64,000 nucleotides of DNA from Ovis canadensis (GCF_042477335.2 NC_091247.1:232181001-232245000); one strand, 5' to 3'; numbered from the stretch's first letter, positions 36,190 to 48,830 are shown. Made by a program: numbers and translations. The notes: a model not told the origin generated them from the letters alone.

Positions 36190-36330
36190 AAGCTCTTACT
36201 TATTAGATCATTCGGTCACTCAAATGTCTCAGGAGGTTATGAAACTATTTTACACTTGAGAATTCTGAGGTTTATACTGAGGAATTTTGCTCACAGTCAC
36301 AGCTAAGTGGCAGAACATGGATATTGTTTG
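36190..36330 (+). mobile_element. MIR SINE fragment (probable)
   Basis: Contains the degenerate MIR order: ATTTTACACTTGAGAA, CTGAGG, CTCACAGTCACAGCTAAGTGGCAGA. Old and diverged. Confidence 0.55.
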
Positions 36331-36832
36331 CCTCATGCTTAGTTTGTGAATTTAATTAAACTTTGTGGGGAATAGAGCATGTTTATGAACTCCCAGGTAC
36401 CAGTTTTATAATCACCAGTCAGGAAGTTAAAATTATCGTTCTGTTGTGGAATTTCCAGATGTTTCAAACTATTCCTCACGTGATGTTCCTTCTTCATGAA
36501 AGTTATTGTGGATTCAGAATGTGCCCATCTCTGGGAGGTATCTGAAAGGCATATGAGCAGTCACCCCAGCGATATATTGGACTTGGCCTCAGAGTTTAGT
36601 TTTGACCCACACAGCTCTGTTTCCCTGGTGCTGTTGCCCTCAACCGTCACCTCTGCACACTGTGAGCAATGGTGCCACTCGAGCCAGAACATCCACCGTG
36701 TTTGTAGGAATCAGTGACCTTCAAGGATGAGGCTGTGAACTCATCAAATGAGGGAGGCTTTGCCAGATGCATCCCAGAGGAAACTGCAGGGATGTGATGC
36801 TTCTCAGAAGTATCTGGCAATTTCTATGAGTA
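36331..36832. other. Intergenic DNA, nothing recognised
   Basis: No supported feature. Confidence 0.5.
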
Positions 36833-37046
36833 CATGAGTGCTCAGTTGCTTCAGTCATGGCCAACTCTTTGAAATCCTATGGGCTTTAACCCTCCAGGCT
36901 CCTCTGTCCATGGGATTTCCCAGGCAAGAATACTGGAGTGGGTTGCAGTGTCTTCCTGCAAGGGATCTTCCTGACCCAGGGACTGAATCTGCACCTCCTG
37001 CAGTTCTGCAGACAGATGCTTTACCACTGAGCCACCAGGGAAGCCT
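36833..37046 (-). mobile_element. Bov-tA type SINE
   Basis: Reverse SINE: TGAGTGCTCAGTTGCTTCAG body, ending ACCACTGAGCCACCAGGGAA. Confidence 0.9.
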
Positions 37047-38317
37047 CGACAGTGTCCATAGCTGATGCTGAGTCAGATGGGGGCTGTGATCCAGGTACAG
37101 GAGTTTGCCATTATGAACGGAGCAGGAGCCTATGGTCCTTGCCCCCCACCCACCATGTGCTCTGCCTGCCTTTTGTCTGTGGAAAACTTTAGTCAAAGAA
37201 TAAGTTTAGCTAGAGAAGTGAGAAATGTTGAAACAAAGGAATACAGTTAAAGGAGACTAAATGTAGTCCTTAAGCATAGTCGAGGATCCTGACTTCTTTC
37301 TCAAGGGCTAGAGATAACATTCTGAGCCACGTCCTGTGTGCTGTCTTCTAGATACTAAAACACCAGGTGGGAGAAGTTAGCTACATGGTGCCTAGACTGT
37401 ACCCAGGACATGAGCTGCCACAATTCCAAGAACTGGCTGCAAAGAAATGGGAATAAATGGACTCCAGAACTGAAGATCAACTGTACCTAAAACAACCATG
37501 ATGGCGCTGGTCAGCCCAGTAATGACCAACTCGAATATGCCTGTTGGAGGCGGCTGTGGTGTTTCTGCTTGCAGTCCCACCCGTTCTGTCTATAAGAGTT
37601 GCGACCCCCTGCTTGGTGGGAGTGGGTGGAGTCAGCCTTTGGACAGTTGTCTGCCAAATTCTCTCCATCCCAGTTGCCAGATCTGAAATAGGGAAACTTT
37701 CCTTTCCACGAACCTGTGCTGTTTATTGGCTTTTGACGGGCGAGCAACCAGCCTCGCTCTTTTGTCACCGATGTCGGCCCCAGGGCGGGGCTGGCTGCTG
37801 CTGGCTCCCGTGCTCTCGTGGCACCTGGCTCTCCTGGGCTTTCTCGGGGAGCTCCGTGGCCCTGACAGTGCACGAGCCTGCTGCCTGTGGTTAGCTGGCC
37901 CCTAGTAGGGGGTTTGGGAGATGTTCCTAGCAGCTATGGAAACCGGTTGTTTTGAGAATCCTCTCTGTTTCTCCCCTGCTGGGCACTGCCTGCCAGCTTT
38001 TGCTTTTTGTTGGCGGAATGGAAACTTGCCTTGGGAGGAGCTGACAAGCTCCAAGAGTGGGTTAGTCCACTGCGCACTGGCGTGCACACAGCAGCCTTCC
38101 CACGTGTGAGTGTTGGTGCTATTTGGCATTCTTGCCAGTTGGTTCTGGTGTGTGCCTGATGTTGAGGATCATTTGTGAGCACGGACTGCTATTTAGGCAT
38201 TTTTACCAATTCGTTTTGAGTCCTGACTAACAGAGCAGGATGGGTGCAGCCCTTAGCAGGTGGCCATTGCTCTGTCTCATTACTCTGCACCCTGTTACTA
38301 GGCAACAGGTCTTGCAC

Positions 38318-38440
38318 GCCCATTGGTCGGCACCTCAGTGGGCCCCGCCCAGAAGCAACCAATTGTCGACGACGAGTGTTAGTTGTCCTGTTCAGCTATT
38401 GGTCAGCACCACAGAGGGCCCTGCCCACTGGTAACTGTCA
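38318..38440. repeat. Diverged tandem pair with ATTGG boxes
   Basis: ATTGGTCGGCACCTCAGTGG (about 38,320) and ATTGGTCAGCACCACAGAGG (about 38,397) are related units about 77 bp apart. ATTGG is an inverted CCAAT box, so this may be a remnant U3 enhancer repeat of the ERV. Confidence 0.55.
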
Positions 38441-39504
38441 GTGAGGGACCACTGGGGAAGCGATTGAGCCAGGGGTCAGTGGGGTCCTGGTCACCCAGTG
38501 CAGAGTGAGGTAAGAGGCAGACTCAGGCCTTCTCCGGGAGGCCCTCCAGGTTCCCCAGCCTTCGGCCCGTGGGTGAGTGGAGGGCCCATGGAGTAGACTG
38601 GGGCTCCATCCTGCAGGGCTCCAGAGCCCTCATAGGGCCTCCACTGGCCTTGGCCCAGCCTTGAGGCAGCAGTGAACCTCTCTCTTACCCCTGTCTCTGT
38701 GGCCTAATAGCAGCGGCCGTCTGTATGAGCCACAGTTTGTGGGACCCGGTCTCCCCATTTGGGCAGCTGAGGAGACTGAGGGCCAGTTGAGTTGGGTGCC
38801 TGGTTCCCTCAGGGATGACAGCTGGGCAGGCTGTGGAAACCTGGCCCTGAAGGAGCTGCCAACTGAGATCTGCTTCCTCTCAATGAGGACTGGGAGCTTG
38901 GAGGGTGAGAAGTGCGCCTTGGGGCCCTGCCCTTTCCTGTCAGGACGGAGCGCAACATTCGTCTGGTAGAGATCTACAGGAAGATCACTGCCAGGCCTCA
39001 GAAGTGAACGCTCTGCCCCCGAGAAGCCTGCAACAGCAGGCCACACCCATCCCTCAAGTTTTGCTTTCGAGGGGGCTTGCTGAAAGGATTCAGTAATGTT
39101 GGAGTTCTTAGGGAATGAGCAACCGATCTCCTTGCATGAATCTGTAATAAGTCTTTCTCTGTTCCAAGCTCATTATAATGTTTAGAATTGATAGGCCTCA
39201 CTGTGTGCCGGGCACATGGGCTTGCGAATTCAGTAACATAACCACCCGTGAGGACTGTCTGTGTCAGGGAAGTGTTCCTTTGGGACTCCGTACTGGTCAC
39301 CCTCGGAGAGGGTTTGTGACTGATCTGTTATTCAGTGTGTGAGACTGTATTCCATTTGGGTGATTGGTATTCTTGCTGCCTTATATAAAATGACAACTCA
39401 TTAAGGTTCAATTAATTAAGAAAAATTTTAGCTATAAAATTATAACTAAGACAAAGACAGATGACTCTTTTTTTTTTTTTTTTGAATAATGTATGGCAGC
39501 AGCA

Positions 39505-39592
39505 GATAGTGAAGGACAGGGAATCCGGGCGTGCTGCAGTCCGTGGGGTCACAAACAGTCAGACACAACTGAGTAACTGAGCAACAACAAAA
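39505..39592 (+). mobile_element. Bov-A SINE 3' fragment
   Basis: GTGCTGCAGTCCGTGGGGTCACAAA...CAGACACAACTGAG: only the tail part. Confidence 0.8.
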
Positions 39593-41775
39593 TGGCAACA
39601 TTATTTTTTAAACTTCAGAGGGAATTGGTTAAGATGAAACTCTTGAAAGTCACAAAAACGGGTTCTTTTTGTATATGCAGTTAGGGAAAGCTAGCTTGAT
39701 AAAACAGGTTTCCAAGCTCCTGAGGAAACAAAAATATGCCTAGGAGAAAGCTTGAAGTTAACTGTCATCAAGTCCTTGACATACAAACACAGTCCACTTT
39801 GCCTGTGACTTTCTTTGGTTAATCGGGTAAAAAAAAAAGAAAAAGGAAAGAAGCCTTTTAAGAATAAGTATGTAAAGTTGGCTATTCTATTACCCATAAA
39901 CTGATCAGTTTAATTGCAATGCCTAATTCATGAAATGTAAAAAGATGAAACAGTGAGATCTCTGTCTGAATGTCTGTGTGTCTCAGCACGTGTGTTTGTC
40001 TTTGTATAATATTGCTGATGTTAACTTATAAAGAAGCTCTATTTAATTGGCCTTAAAAATATGGTCACTTACAAGTCAAAGAAATCTAAATTTACTTACT
40101 TTTGTCTTGTAAGACCAGAGGGAAACTAAAGATGTTTTGGTTTATTAAACCTGTATGTTGTACTACTGAAGAAAAATTATGCTGTGAAAAGTGTGTATGT
40201 TTTTACGGGTTATAGAATATGTTCTTGAGTTTGCCAATCAAAAAATGCTGGTATAATATTTGACTCACTGAGCTTCATTAAGGCTTCAAGGGGTAAAAAT
40301 TGTGATATGTAAAAATAATAAGGGAAACATTTCTGTGTGTAAAACAAGTAGGATATGTGTTGTTGTGAAAGAGAAGATATTTTTGTTGAAGAAAAATGAT
40401 AGTTTTTTCCTACAGTTCTTTGTTTTTTGATGAAGAAATACAGGACAAATTTGTTTGGATCTAAAAAATAATAAAAGGTTTGTGAAAAAGAAACTTAGAG
40501 AAAAGACTTTTGTATGTTGTCAGGATTAATATTGGATTGAATTTAATTAGGTATATAAATTTTGTTATTAACAGTAAACTGATGCAAGACTGAATTTCTT
40601 CTTTTTCTCTGTTAAAAAAACAAAGTTCTCCTGCAATATTGATCTGAGTTGGGTAACAGAGACTTCTAATGGAAAGTAATTGTTTGGATTCTAGTTTTGA
40701 CGCTAATGGATGGAAAAATTGTCCAATGAAGTTGTCACAAAGTATAACTACTCATGGTGTGCAGCACTGCTGTCTCTAAGTTCACTGCTTAAAACACTTG
40801 TGTATTGTTTGTGTGACAGTTGGGTATAGATGATAAAACATATGGCCTATGAAACATTTCCCTATTAGCATAACTCTGAGCCTGTTCATGGTACCTGATT
40901 AGTTTCTTCCCACTGGACAACTAGGCAAATATATGAACAAAAAAGAGGCCTAGCACCAAGGGACATGGATCGACCCAGAGCAGGCCAAAGAGCCACTCTG
41001 GCAATGTTGGAAAAATATATTGATTGTCAATGCTTCCTATGGAAGGAGTTACAACTAAAAGGGGAAGATGATGGAGAGATATTGAGGCCATATATTGAGG
41101 CCTGGGGAGGTCATTCTGGCCTATACACCATCTAGTACAAATGTTAGGTTAACCAGAACAGCCTGCTTTCGGCCTATGTAACATTCACTGTACATCTGCT
41201 TTAGTGATTAAGACACAATAATACAAAGAGGCATTTTTATTTTTATCCTCATTGTAATAAATCTAGTAATTTTAAAATATTTGGGTACTATGAAAGTTTA
41301 TTACCTTTCTTGCTCTGTACTGGTCCCTCCTCAAGATTGACTAGTATCAAAGCAAAGGGGAGATTCAAACGGAGCAGGACCCTATGGTTCTTGCCGCTCT
41401 CCCCTCCCCCCCCCCCCGCCTCCCCCACGCCGCCACCCACCATGCCCTTTGCCTGCCTTTTGTCTGTGGAAAAAGTTTAATCAAAGAGTAAGTTTAACCA
41501 GAGAAGTGAGAAACGCTGAGACAAAGGAGAACAGCCAGAGGAGACTAAATAGTAATCATGTAGTGATTCAGCACAGTCAAGGATCTCTAATTCTTTCTCA
41601 AGGGCTATAGATGAGATTCTGAGCCATGTCTTGTGAGCTGTCTTACAGATACTAGACCATCAGGCAGAGAAATTAACTGCATGATGGCCAGACTGTATCC
41701 AAGATATGAGCTTCCACAATTCCGAGAATCAGCCGCAAAGACATGGGAACAGATGGACCCTGGGACTGAAGGTTC

Positions 41776-42497
41776 AGTTCAGTTCAGTCGCTCATTTGTG
41801 TCCAACTCTTTGTAACCCCATGAACCGCAGCACACCAGGCCTCCCTCTCCACCACCAAATGCCAGAGTCTACCCAAACCCATGTCCATTGAGTTGGTGAT
41901 GCCATCCAACCATCTCATCCTCTGTTGTCCCCTTCTCCTCCCACCCTCAATCTTTCCCAGCATCAGAGTCTTTTCAAATGAGTCAGCTCTTCCCATCAGG
42001 TGGCCAAAGTATTGGAGTTTCAGCTTCAACATCAGTCCTTCCAATGAACAGCCAGGACTGATCTCATTTAGGATGGACTGGTTGGATCTCCTTGCAGTCC
42101 AAGAGACTCTCAAGAGTTTTCTCCAACACGACAGTTCAAAAGTATCAATTCTTCGGTGCTCAGCTTTCTTTATAGTCCGACTCTCACATCCATACATGAC
42201 CACTGGAAAAACCATAGCCTTGACTAGATGGACCCTTGTTGACAAAGTAGTCTCTGCTTTTTACTATGCTGTCTAGGTTGGTCATAACTTTCCTTCCAAG
42301 GAGTAAGCGTCTTTTAATTTCATGGCTGCAGTCACCATCTGCAGTGATTTTGAAGCCCCCCAAAAATAAAGTCTGACACTGTTTCCACTGTTTCCCCATC
42401 TATTTCCCATGAAGTGATGGGACCGGATGCCATGATCTTCATTTTCTGAATGTTGAGCTTTAAGCCAACTTTTTCACTTTCCTCTTTCATTTTCATC
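41776..42497 (-). mobile_element. BovB LINE 3' half (minus copy of an inverted pair)
   Basis: Reverse BovB from the tail (GTTCAGTTCAGTTCAGTCGC) into ORF2. The minus-strand frame at 41,784-42,245 keeps 153 codons of the ORF2 C-terminal region ([20 protein letters not shown]). It ends at about 42,497, where a plus-strand BovB begins. Confidence 0.95.
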
Positions 42498-42679
42498 AAG
42501 GCAGAGGAACCAGAGATCTAATTGCCAGCATCTCTCTCAAAAAGCAACAGTGCCAGAAAAAAATCCACTTCTGCTTTATAGACTACACCAAAGCTTTTGA
42601 CTGTGTGGATCACAGCAAGCTGTGGAACATTCCTCAAGAGCTGGGACTACCAGACCCTCTGACCTGCCTCCTGAGAAAC
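42498..42679 (+). mobile_element. BovB LINE, plus copy, left of nested LTR
   Basis: Starts GGCAGAGGAACCAGAGATC and encodes part of the RT region (Y-F-C-F-I-D-Y-type motif, with errors). Interrupted at CTGAGAAAC by an LTR. Confidence 0.9.
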
Positions 42680-43091
42680 TGTTGCAGCCTGGCAGAGCAG
42701 AGGCCAGAACCTGCTCCAGGACTCGAGGGTGCGCACCCTGCGCCCTCCTGACTGTCCTAGCAGGCGTGCAGACGGACATCCTTAGGGCAGAGTGTGCTCC
42801 CTGCTCCGCTTCACTGCCTGCCCCTTCGTCCGTCTCCAGGGAGACAGAGCAAGATATTCCTGGTTAACAGCAGAGCCTGCGCTAATCAAACTCACCAGCA
42901 TAGCTTTTCCCTAATCGTCTCATGTGACTTCTACCAATAAAAGCACGGCTAAAAGGACCCATTTTGTCTCCCTGCCATGGAGAGCAGGAGGGCCCCCCGA
43001 CTCCCCAATTGCCGAATTATGTGTGTTTGTCTTTTCGTTATGCCCCCGCCCCCATTTCAGGTCTTCCTCACCCTCTGTGCTGGACGTGGCA
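42680..43091 (+). mobile_element. Solo ERV LTR (second family) nested in BovB
   Basis: 412 bp beginning TGTTGCAGCCTGGC and ending GGACGTGGCA. Flanked by AGAAAC (42,674-42,679) and AGAAAT (43,092-43,097), where intact BovB (17,839) has a single GAGAAACCTGTATG. It contains AATAAAAGC at about 42,937, placed like a poly(A) signal. The 6-bp duplication suggests a class II (betaretrovirus-like) element. Confidence 0.85.
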
Positions 43092-44076
43092 AGAAATCTG
43101 TATGCAGCCTAAGAAGCAACAGTTAGAACCGGACATGGAACACGGACTGGTTGCAAATAGGAAAAGGAGTACGCCAAGGCTGTATATTGTCACCCTGCTT
43201 ATTTAACTTCTATGCAGAGCACATCATGAGAAACGCTGGGCTGGAAGAAACACAAGCTGGAATCAAGATTGCCGGGAGAAATATCAGTAACCTCAGATAT
43301 GCAGATGACACCACCCTTATGGCAGAAACCAAAGGACTAAAGAGCCTCTTGATGAAAGCGAAAGAGGAGAGGGAAAAAGTTGGCTTAGAGCCCAGCATTG
43401 AAGAACCTAAGATCATGGCACCCGGTCCCGTCACTCCCTGGCGAACAGATGGGGGCAGTGCGACAGCGGCAAGCGCTCGCCCCTCGGGCCCCGAAACCCC
43501 GCAGACGGCGGCGGTGCAGCCGCGCGAGCGGGACGCCTGCTCCGGGGAGGAAGTCCCGACCAGCCCAGACCGCCCATCAAAGGGCAGAGGCAGCGCTGTG
43601 ACAGCGAATGTCCCTCTTGTCAGACCTGCTTTTTGTCCAGTATTCACGTATGGATGTGAGAGTCGGACCATAAAGAAGGCTGAGTGCCGAAGAATTGATG
43701 CTTTTGAACTGTGGTGCTGAGGAAGACTCTTGAGAGCTCCTTGGACTGCAAGGAGATCCAACCAGTACATCCGAAAGGAAGTCAATCCTGAATATTCACT
43801 GGAAGGACTGATGCTGAAGTTGAAACTCCAGTACTTTGGCCACCTGATGTAAAGAGCTGACTCCTTGGAAAAGACCCTGATGCTGGAAAAGTTTGAAGAC
43901 AGGAGGAGAAGGGGAGACAGAGGATGAGATGTTTGGATGGCATCACCTATTCGATAGACATGAGTTAGAGCAAGCCCCGGGAATTGGTGTTGGACAGGGA
44001 AGCCTGGCGTGCTGGGGTCCGTGGTGTCGCAAAGAGTCGGGCACAACTGAGGGACTGAACTGAACTGAATTAAACT
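43092..44076 (+). mobile_element. BovB LINE, plus copy, RT to 3' tail, with a GC-converted patch
   Basis: Continues from CTGTATGCAGCC through the YADDTTLM-coding RT motif (frame 43,151-43,720) to the tail (GGACTGAACTGAACTGAATT). The segment 43,418-43,612 aligns to BovB but is extremely GC- and CpG-rich (see findings). The two ends of the 41.8-44.1 kb block are both BovB tails. Confidence 0.95.
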
Positions 44077-46932
44077 GATTGCTGATCCTGTTCACAGCGC
44101 CAATTGTCTTTCTGTAGCACACTGTTTGCACTGTTCGCTGAACCCATGGTGGACAAGGTGAGAGCTAAGACGCTTTAAGGAAACTCAAGGAGCCTTAGGA
44201 AGTGCAGGCGTGTCTCTTCTTTCCTGGCCGGCGCGGCAGCCATAGCAGCAGACACAATGCATTCTCTTCTCTCGTGTGGGCGCCGTGGACACAGCCTCGA
44301 GGCAGCAGTAGTGCGTCTGCTTTCCAGGTGGCGCGCGTGTCCGCGCACTGCGCCAAGCAGCCCCGTGACCAAGCAAGCACCTCCTGCTGTGCACGCACAG
44401 TGCTGGAACTGATCTCAGCCATCACAGAGTCGCTATTTACAACCCGTGGGTGTGAGAGCCTGAACACGCCGTTTTGGCTAATTTGCTCTCTCCCACAACT
44501 TTTAAGTGTTTAACTGTGTTGTGTCATGAAACCCAGGAACCTTTCCCACGGTGTGCGACATTCCAGGTAAGGCCGAGGTATCATTTTTCTTGCAGTTGCC
44601 ATGACAATAGGACAGGCTGAGCCGGGAGGAAGGAGGGGAGTGAAACAATAGAGACTTCTGTCCCCACATCCCTGGAACCGGGAAGCCCAGGGCCCAGTGT
44701 CTCGTTATGTGGTTCCTCCCGAGGCCTCTCCCCGGGCCACGTGGACCGCGGCGTCCTCAGTGTGGCTTCCCCTTGGGCATACAGCCCTTGGGCATACAGC
44801 CCTTGCGCTCCTGTTGGCCCACAAGCTCTCTTCTCGCGAGTACACAGTCTGATTGGATTAGGGGCCTCCTTAATACCTTCATTTTAATTTGCTCCCCTTT
44901 TAAAGCCCATCTGTAAGTCCAGTCATATTCTGCCAATGGGATTAGAGCGTCAACAGTTGAATCTGGGGACATGGTCAGTTCAGAACAGCTCTGAAAGGTC
45001 TTCCCCATCTCAAGACCACATAAAAATTTATATTTTCTTTTCGAAGTTTATGGTATCAAATCTTATAGTTTAACACCACTTGGAGTTTATATCCTATATG
45101 GCATGACTTTTATTAAGAAATATATTATACACAGGTACACAGATAAAATTGTAGAGAAAAAATATTCTCACTATGCACAATGAGAAATAAAACATTCTAC
45201 TCCTCCGTGTATCTCAACTGTCTGGCGTTTTCTTGCTTTGAGAAGAGACTCCCACATGCATATGCATTCCTAGGTGACAATCGGCTTCTCCTCTTCTTGT
45301 TCTTTGTATATAGAGTCATGCAATGATTATCCTTTGTCATGTGATTGTCGTTTTGTTTCCAATTTTGGTTGCTGAGATTTCTCCATGTTACCTCATGAAG
45401 CTTATTTATCTTTACTATGTAACAGTTTGCACTTTAGATATATCAGAATCAATCCAATATAGTTAACACGTTGTTGCATGTTTCTCGCACTTTAATTCAC
45501 AGAAGCGATTCATGTGCCCCCTCTGTGCCTTGGAGAGGATGAATAAGTTCTGGGGCTGCTCGCCCACAGGGGCACAGGGTAAGGACGCCCGGCTGATAGC
45601 GTCGTTACCCCGTAGTGACGGGTCCTGCAGTTCTTTCATCTCAAGCCCCCATTTCGCTGCCTTTCTCAAATACATGCCCAGCTGTGGGGCATGCAGTGGT
45701 GTCTCACTGTGCCTTTAGTGTGTCTGAGACGGAACACCTTTCACAGTGTTCGCTGGGCACCCCTCGTGCATTTTACATGACATTCTCGCTTCTGTCTGTC
45801 TGAATCCTCTTACAATTATCTGGAAAAGCTCTTACTGATGGCACATTTCACTTCCATATTATCTTAAGTAGGCTTCCAAATATACATTTATTTGTAACCT
45901 TCAATTGACCTGGAATTGATATTTATGCCTTGTTTCTGAAGGGAAGCAGCTTCCATTCTGGCGAAGCCTGTGGAGAGAAAACACTACACACACACACACC
46001 CCGCCCCCCGCATTCCCCTTCACCCACAGCCCTGCCTTGGCCTTAAGATTCCCCCTCTGGAGACTGACAGAGATACAAGAAAAGACTGAACAGGACAAGG
46101 GGGCAGAGAGAGCGATGTGGCTGATGAGTTCCATGGGTGGAGTGGAAGTTTCCTCTAGGGAGGGGAACGTTCGGTAGATGCCACGAAAACGGAATGAATG
46201 AGCCGTTTATTGCTGGAGGTTCTAGAGAAGCCCATTTCAGCAAGACACAGGGAAAATAATGGGTATGCTCTGGACAGAAGGGTGCTCAGAGATTTCGAAC
46301 AACAGGAAAGGGGCCGGTGTGGCCAGAGTGTGTGAGTGGACTGAGGAGAAGGGAGCTGGGTCCCTCTGGGTTCTCACAAGCTTCTCCCCTCCAGGTTAGT
46401 CCCATCCACAGCCTGATTGAAAACACCTAACTTCTAACAAAGCAGACAAAGTCTGAGGTCTACCTCCTGGAAGTTGGAACCCAGGACCCAGGCTGCTTTA
46501 CTTTGCTTCAGTCAACAGAGGTGTCAGCCTGTCCCTGGAAGAGGGTCTGGCCACGGTACCCTGTCCGCGTCACCTCAAGGACCATCTCCTGTCCTCTCGC
46601 CCTGACTCCGCCTGTCCCCTTGCCTCCCTGGGGCATCCTACGCGCCAAAGACACGGCAGCTCCTCGCCCTGAGTCAGTGAGTCCATCCGACACGGAGAAC
46701 GCCTGGAACCGTGAGCTCTGTGGGCACTGAGTTAAGGAAAAAGCGATAACACCCAGGGGGTGGATATAAAGCCCAGCAGTGTGTGTGGAGGGAGTCACAT
46801 GAGAAGAGAGAGGTGGAGAGGACAGGGCAGGGGCGCTCGGACAGCACAGGGCAGGCCAGTCGGTCTGCCTCCGGGGGGTCGGGGAGGCTCCTGTAGTTGT
46901 AGAGTCTGGCAGCATGCAGCTTACTGGTGTGA
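44077..46932. other. Intergenic DNA, nothing firm
   Basis: 44,200-44,470 is locally GC-rich; 45,020-45,480 is A/T-rich and may hold an old LINE fragment. A 20-bp-unit direct repeat (TTGGGCATACAGCCC) lies at 44,773-44,806. No gene supported. Confidence 0.45.
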
Positions 46933-47130
46933 ACTCCTCAGCGGCTTCCCGCGAGGCTCGGTGCTGAAGAATCTGCCTGCCAGTGTAAGAGAGGTGTGTT
47001 CAACCCCTGAGTCTGGAAGATCCCCTTGGAAAGAAATGGCGAGCCTGGGAAATCTCATGGACAGATGAGCCTGGTGGGCTACAGTCCATAGGGTCACAAA
47101 AGACTCAGACATGACTCAGCGAGTAAACAA
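46933..47130 (+). mobile_element. Bov-tA type SINE, diverged
   Basis: CGGCTTCCCGCGAGGCTCGGTG head, then GAAGAATCTGCCTGCCAGTG and CTACAGTCCATAGGGTCACA. Plus strand. Confidence 0.8.
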
Positions 47131-48119
47131 GTCCTGGGCTGCAATCCTAGCAAGTCTGAACAAAAGCCTTTTCATTTCAACAAGGTCTGTGTTCTGGGAA
47201 TTCATGGTTAACATGGACAGCTTTTCTGTCTGCTTCCTGTGTTCTGGTCATCATTCCACGGGAGGCCAAGCTCATCCTGTTTTTTCCCAGGATTTGTGCT
47301 GAGCCTCCAAGCGTGCAAAACTGCTGCAGCAGGTTTACACTTAGCCTGGAGTCTTTTCGTTTTCGTTTTTCTTTTTTTTTTTTTACAGATTTTTTTCCTT
47401 ACATGTAGTTATATAACAATGCTTTGTACATTTAAAAATTATTTGAATATTTTCAAGCTGTTAAAAAAGGAAATTCAACTCAGTAATTTTAAAGATCTTC
47501 TTGGCTTTCTTCAGTGATTCATGAGTCTGGCACCATCCTGTCTAGCAGACAGAGAGAAGCGTCAAGAGCTAAAGAAGGTTAGACACTTTACAGGCAAAGG
47601 GAGCAGGAGCAAGGACGCCACACTAGGCAGCGGGCTGGGGAGTGATTCAGGTCCACTTTCCTCTGGGGGAGGGAAGCAGCCGCTCAAACAAGCTGATCAG
47701 GAGATTGCTGATTGAGTGGTTAAAGATTTTATTTCTGAGAGAACTGCATCTCTGCATAAGTTCAGTCTCAGATTGTTGACATGGGGCTTAACATAAGCCC
47801 ATTTGGGGTCCATTTTCTCATTTTAACAGAGGGCAGGCAGCTAAATAGGAGATACATTTTAAAACTACAGAAATGACATTCAGAAATGAACAGTTTAAAT
47901 TGGTGACTATGCCAGAACAAATAGTGACACCAAACTTTGATAAAGTGCTGTGATTTCCTTCTGGGAGGTTTCACACCCCTCTCTATTGACCTTAAAGTCG
48001 ATCATCAGTGTGTTGTCCGTCTCACTGCGTCAAAGCCCCTGCTCCCATCATAACCTCACTGAGATCTGCGATTTCCACCCAATGGACAGAGTCATCACAC
48101 GCTTAGATCCACCCAGCTC
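47131..48119. other. CpG-poor unique DNA adjoining the rDNA spacer
   Basis: Ordinary A/T-rich sequence (poly-T at about 47,370). It is the last stretch before the compositional switch near 48.1 kb. Confidence 0.5.
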
Positions 48120-48159
48120 GTCACACAACAGCGTGGACGGGCGCATGCGTCGGTGTGCG

Positions 48160-48262
48160 CGTGGGCAGGTGGGTGGGTGGGTGCGTGGCTGGGTGCCTGC
48201 GTGCGTGCGTGCGTGGGTGGGTGGGTGCGTCCGTGCGTGCGTCTGTGCGTCCCTGTGCCTTT
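48160..48262. repeat. GTGGGTGCGTGC-type tandem repeat
   Basis: Imperfect GGGTGGGTGCGTGC and GTGCGTGC units at the proposed start of the spacer. Confidence 0.85.
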
Positions 48263-48389
48263 CACCTTTCAGATTATAAACCCTGCCCCCTCACCTCTCC
48301 CGCATCTCCGCCCCCCCCCGCCCCCCCACACTGCCTTGTCCTTTGCCTAGCTGTGTCTCTGCGCCACCCACCCTCCCCCGAACCCACAA

Positions 48390-48532
48390 CCACATGCGCA
48401 CCCTACACACCACACGCATACCCGCACACACACCCCGCCTGCACACAGCGCACACACACATCCCGACCCCAGACACATACACACACACAAACACGCAGCA
48501 CAGGCCGCACACCACACACTCCCCCCTACCCC

Positions 48533-48577
<45 letters not shown>

Positions 48578-48830
48578 GTTGTCCTTTGCCTGGCTGTGTC
48601 TCTGGGCCACTGTCTCTGCACGCCCCACCCCCTTCCGGCCACGGCCACGCCCGCACCCACAGGCGCATCCCACACGCACACACCCATGGTGCCCACCCGA
48701 CACACACTCGGCCGCACGTGGAACCTACACACACACCACACACGTTACCCCTCCCACCCCCCCCCCCCACACACACACCCACGCAGCACCACCTGCGCGT
48801 GCCCCAGACGCACCACCACACGCCGCCTCC
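48390..48830. repeat. CA-rich domain with (CA)21 core
   Basis: A pure CA run at 48,533-48,575, surrounded by CACACC, CACGC and poly-C words. The frames called here (Thr/His-rich) are artefacts. Confidence 0.9.

Larger units (their letters stand above)
37114..41773 (+). mobile_element. Degraded class I-like ERV remnant with two LTR copies
   Basis: Two direct homologous blocks begin at 37,114 (TGAACGGAGCAGGA) and 41,364 (TTCAAACGGAGCAGGA) and share the following roughly 360-400 bp. Just before the right copy lies a purine-rich tract (AAAGCAAAGGGGAGA), the position of a polypurine tract. CTATAAGAG at about 37,590 could be the TATA box of the left LTR. The right LTR is cut by a BovB insertion at 41,774. 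About 3 kb between the LTRs keeps no recognisable gag, pol or env reading frame. The end of the left LTR and a primer-binding site are not clear. Confidence 0.6.

Noticed and set aside
38360-38375. GTCGAC word as a Pol I terminator
   Set aside because: CAATTGTCGACGACG lacks the rest of the Sal box (GGTCGACCAG) and lies in CpG-poor flank within an ERV remnant.
43151-43720. Functional BovB reverse transcriptase
   Set aside because: Keeps YADD-like residues but is 5'-truncated, LTR-interrupted, frame-broken and altered by the GC patch. A dead copy.
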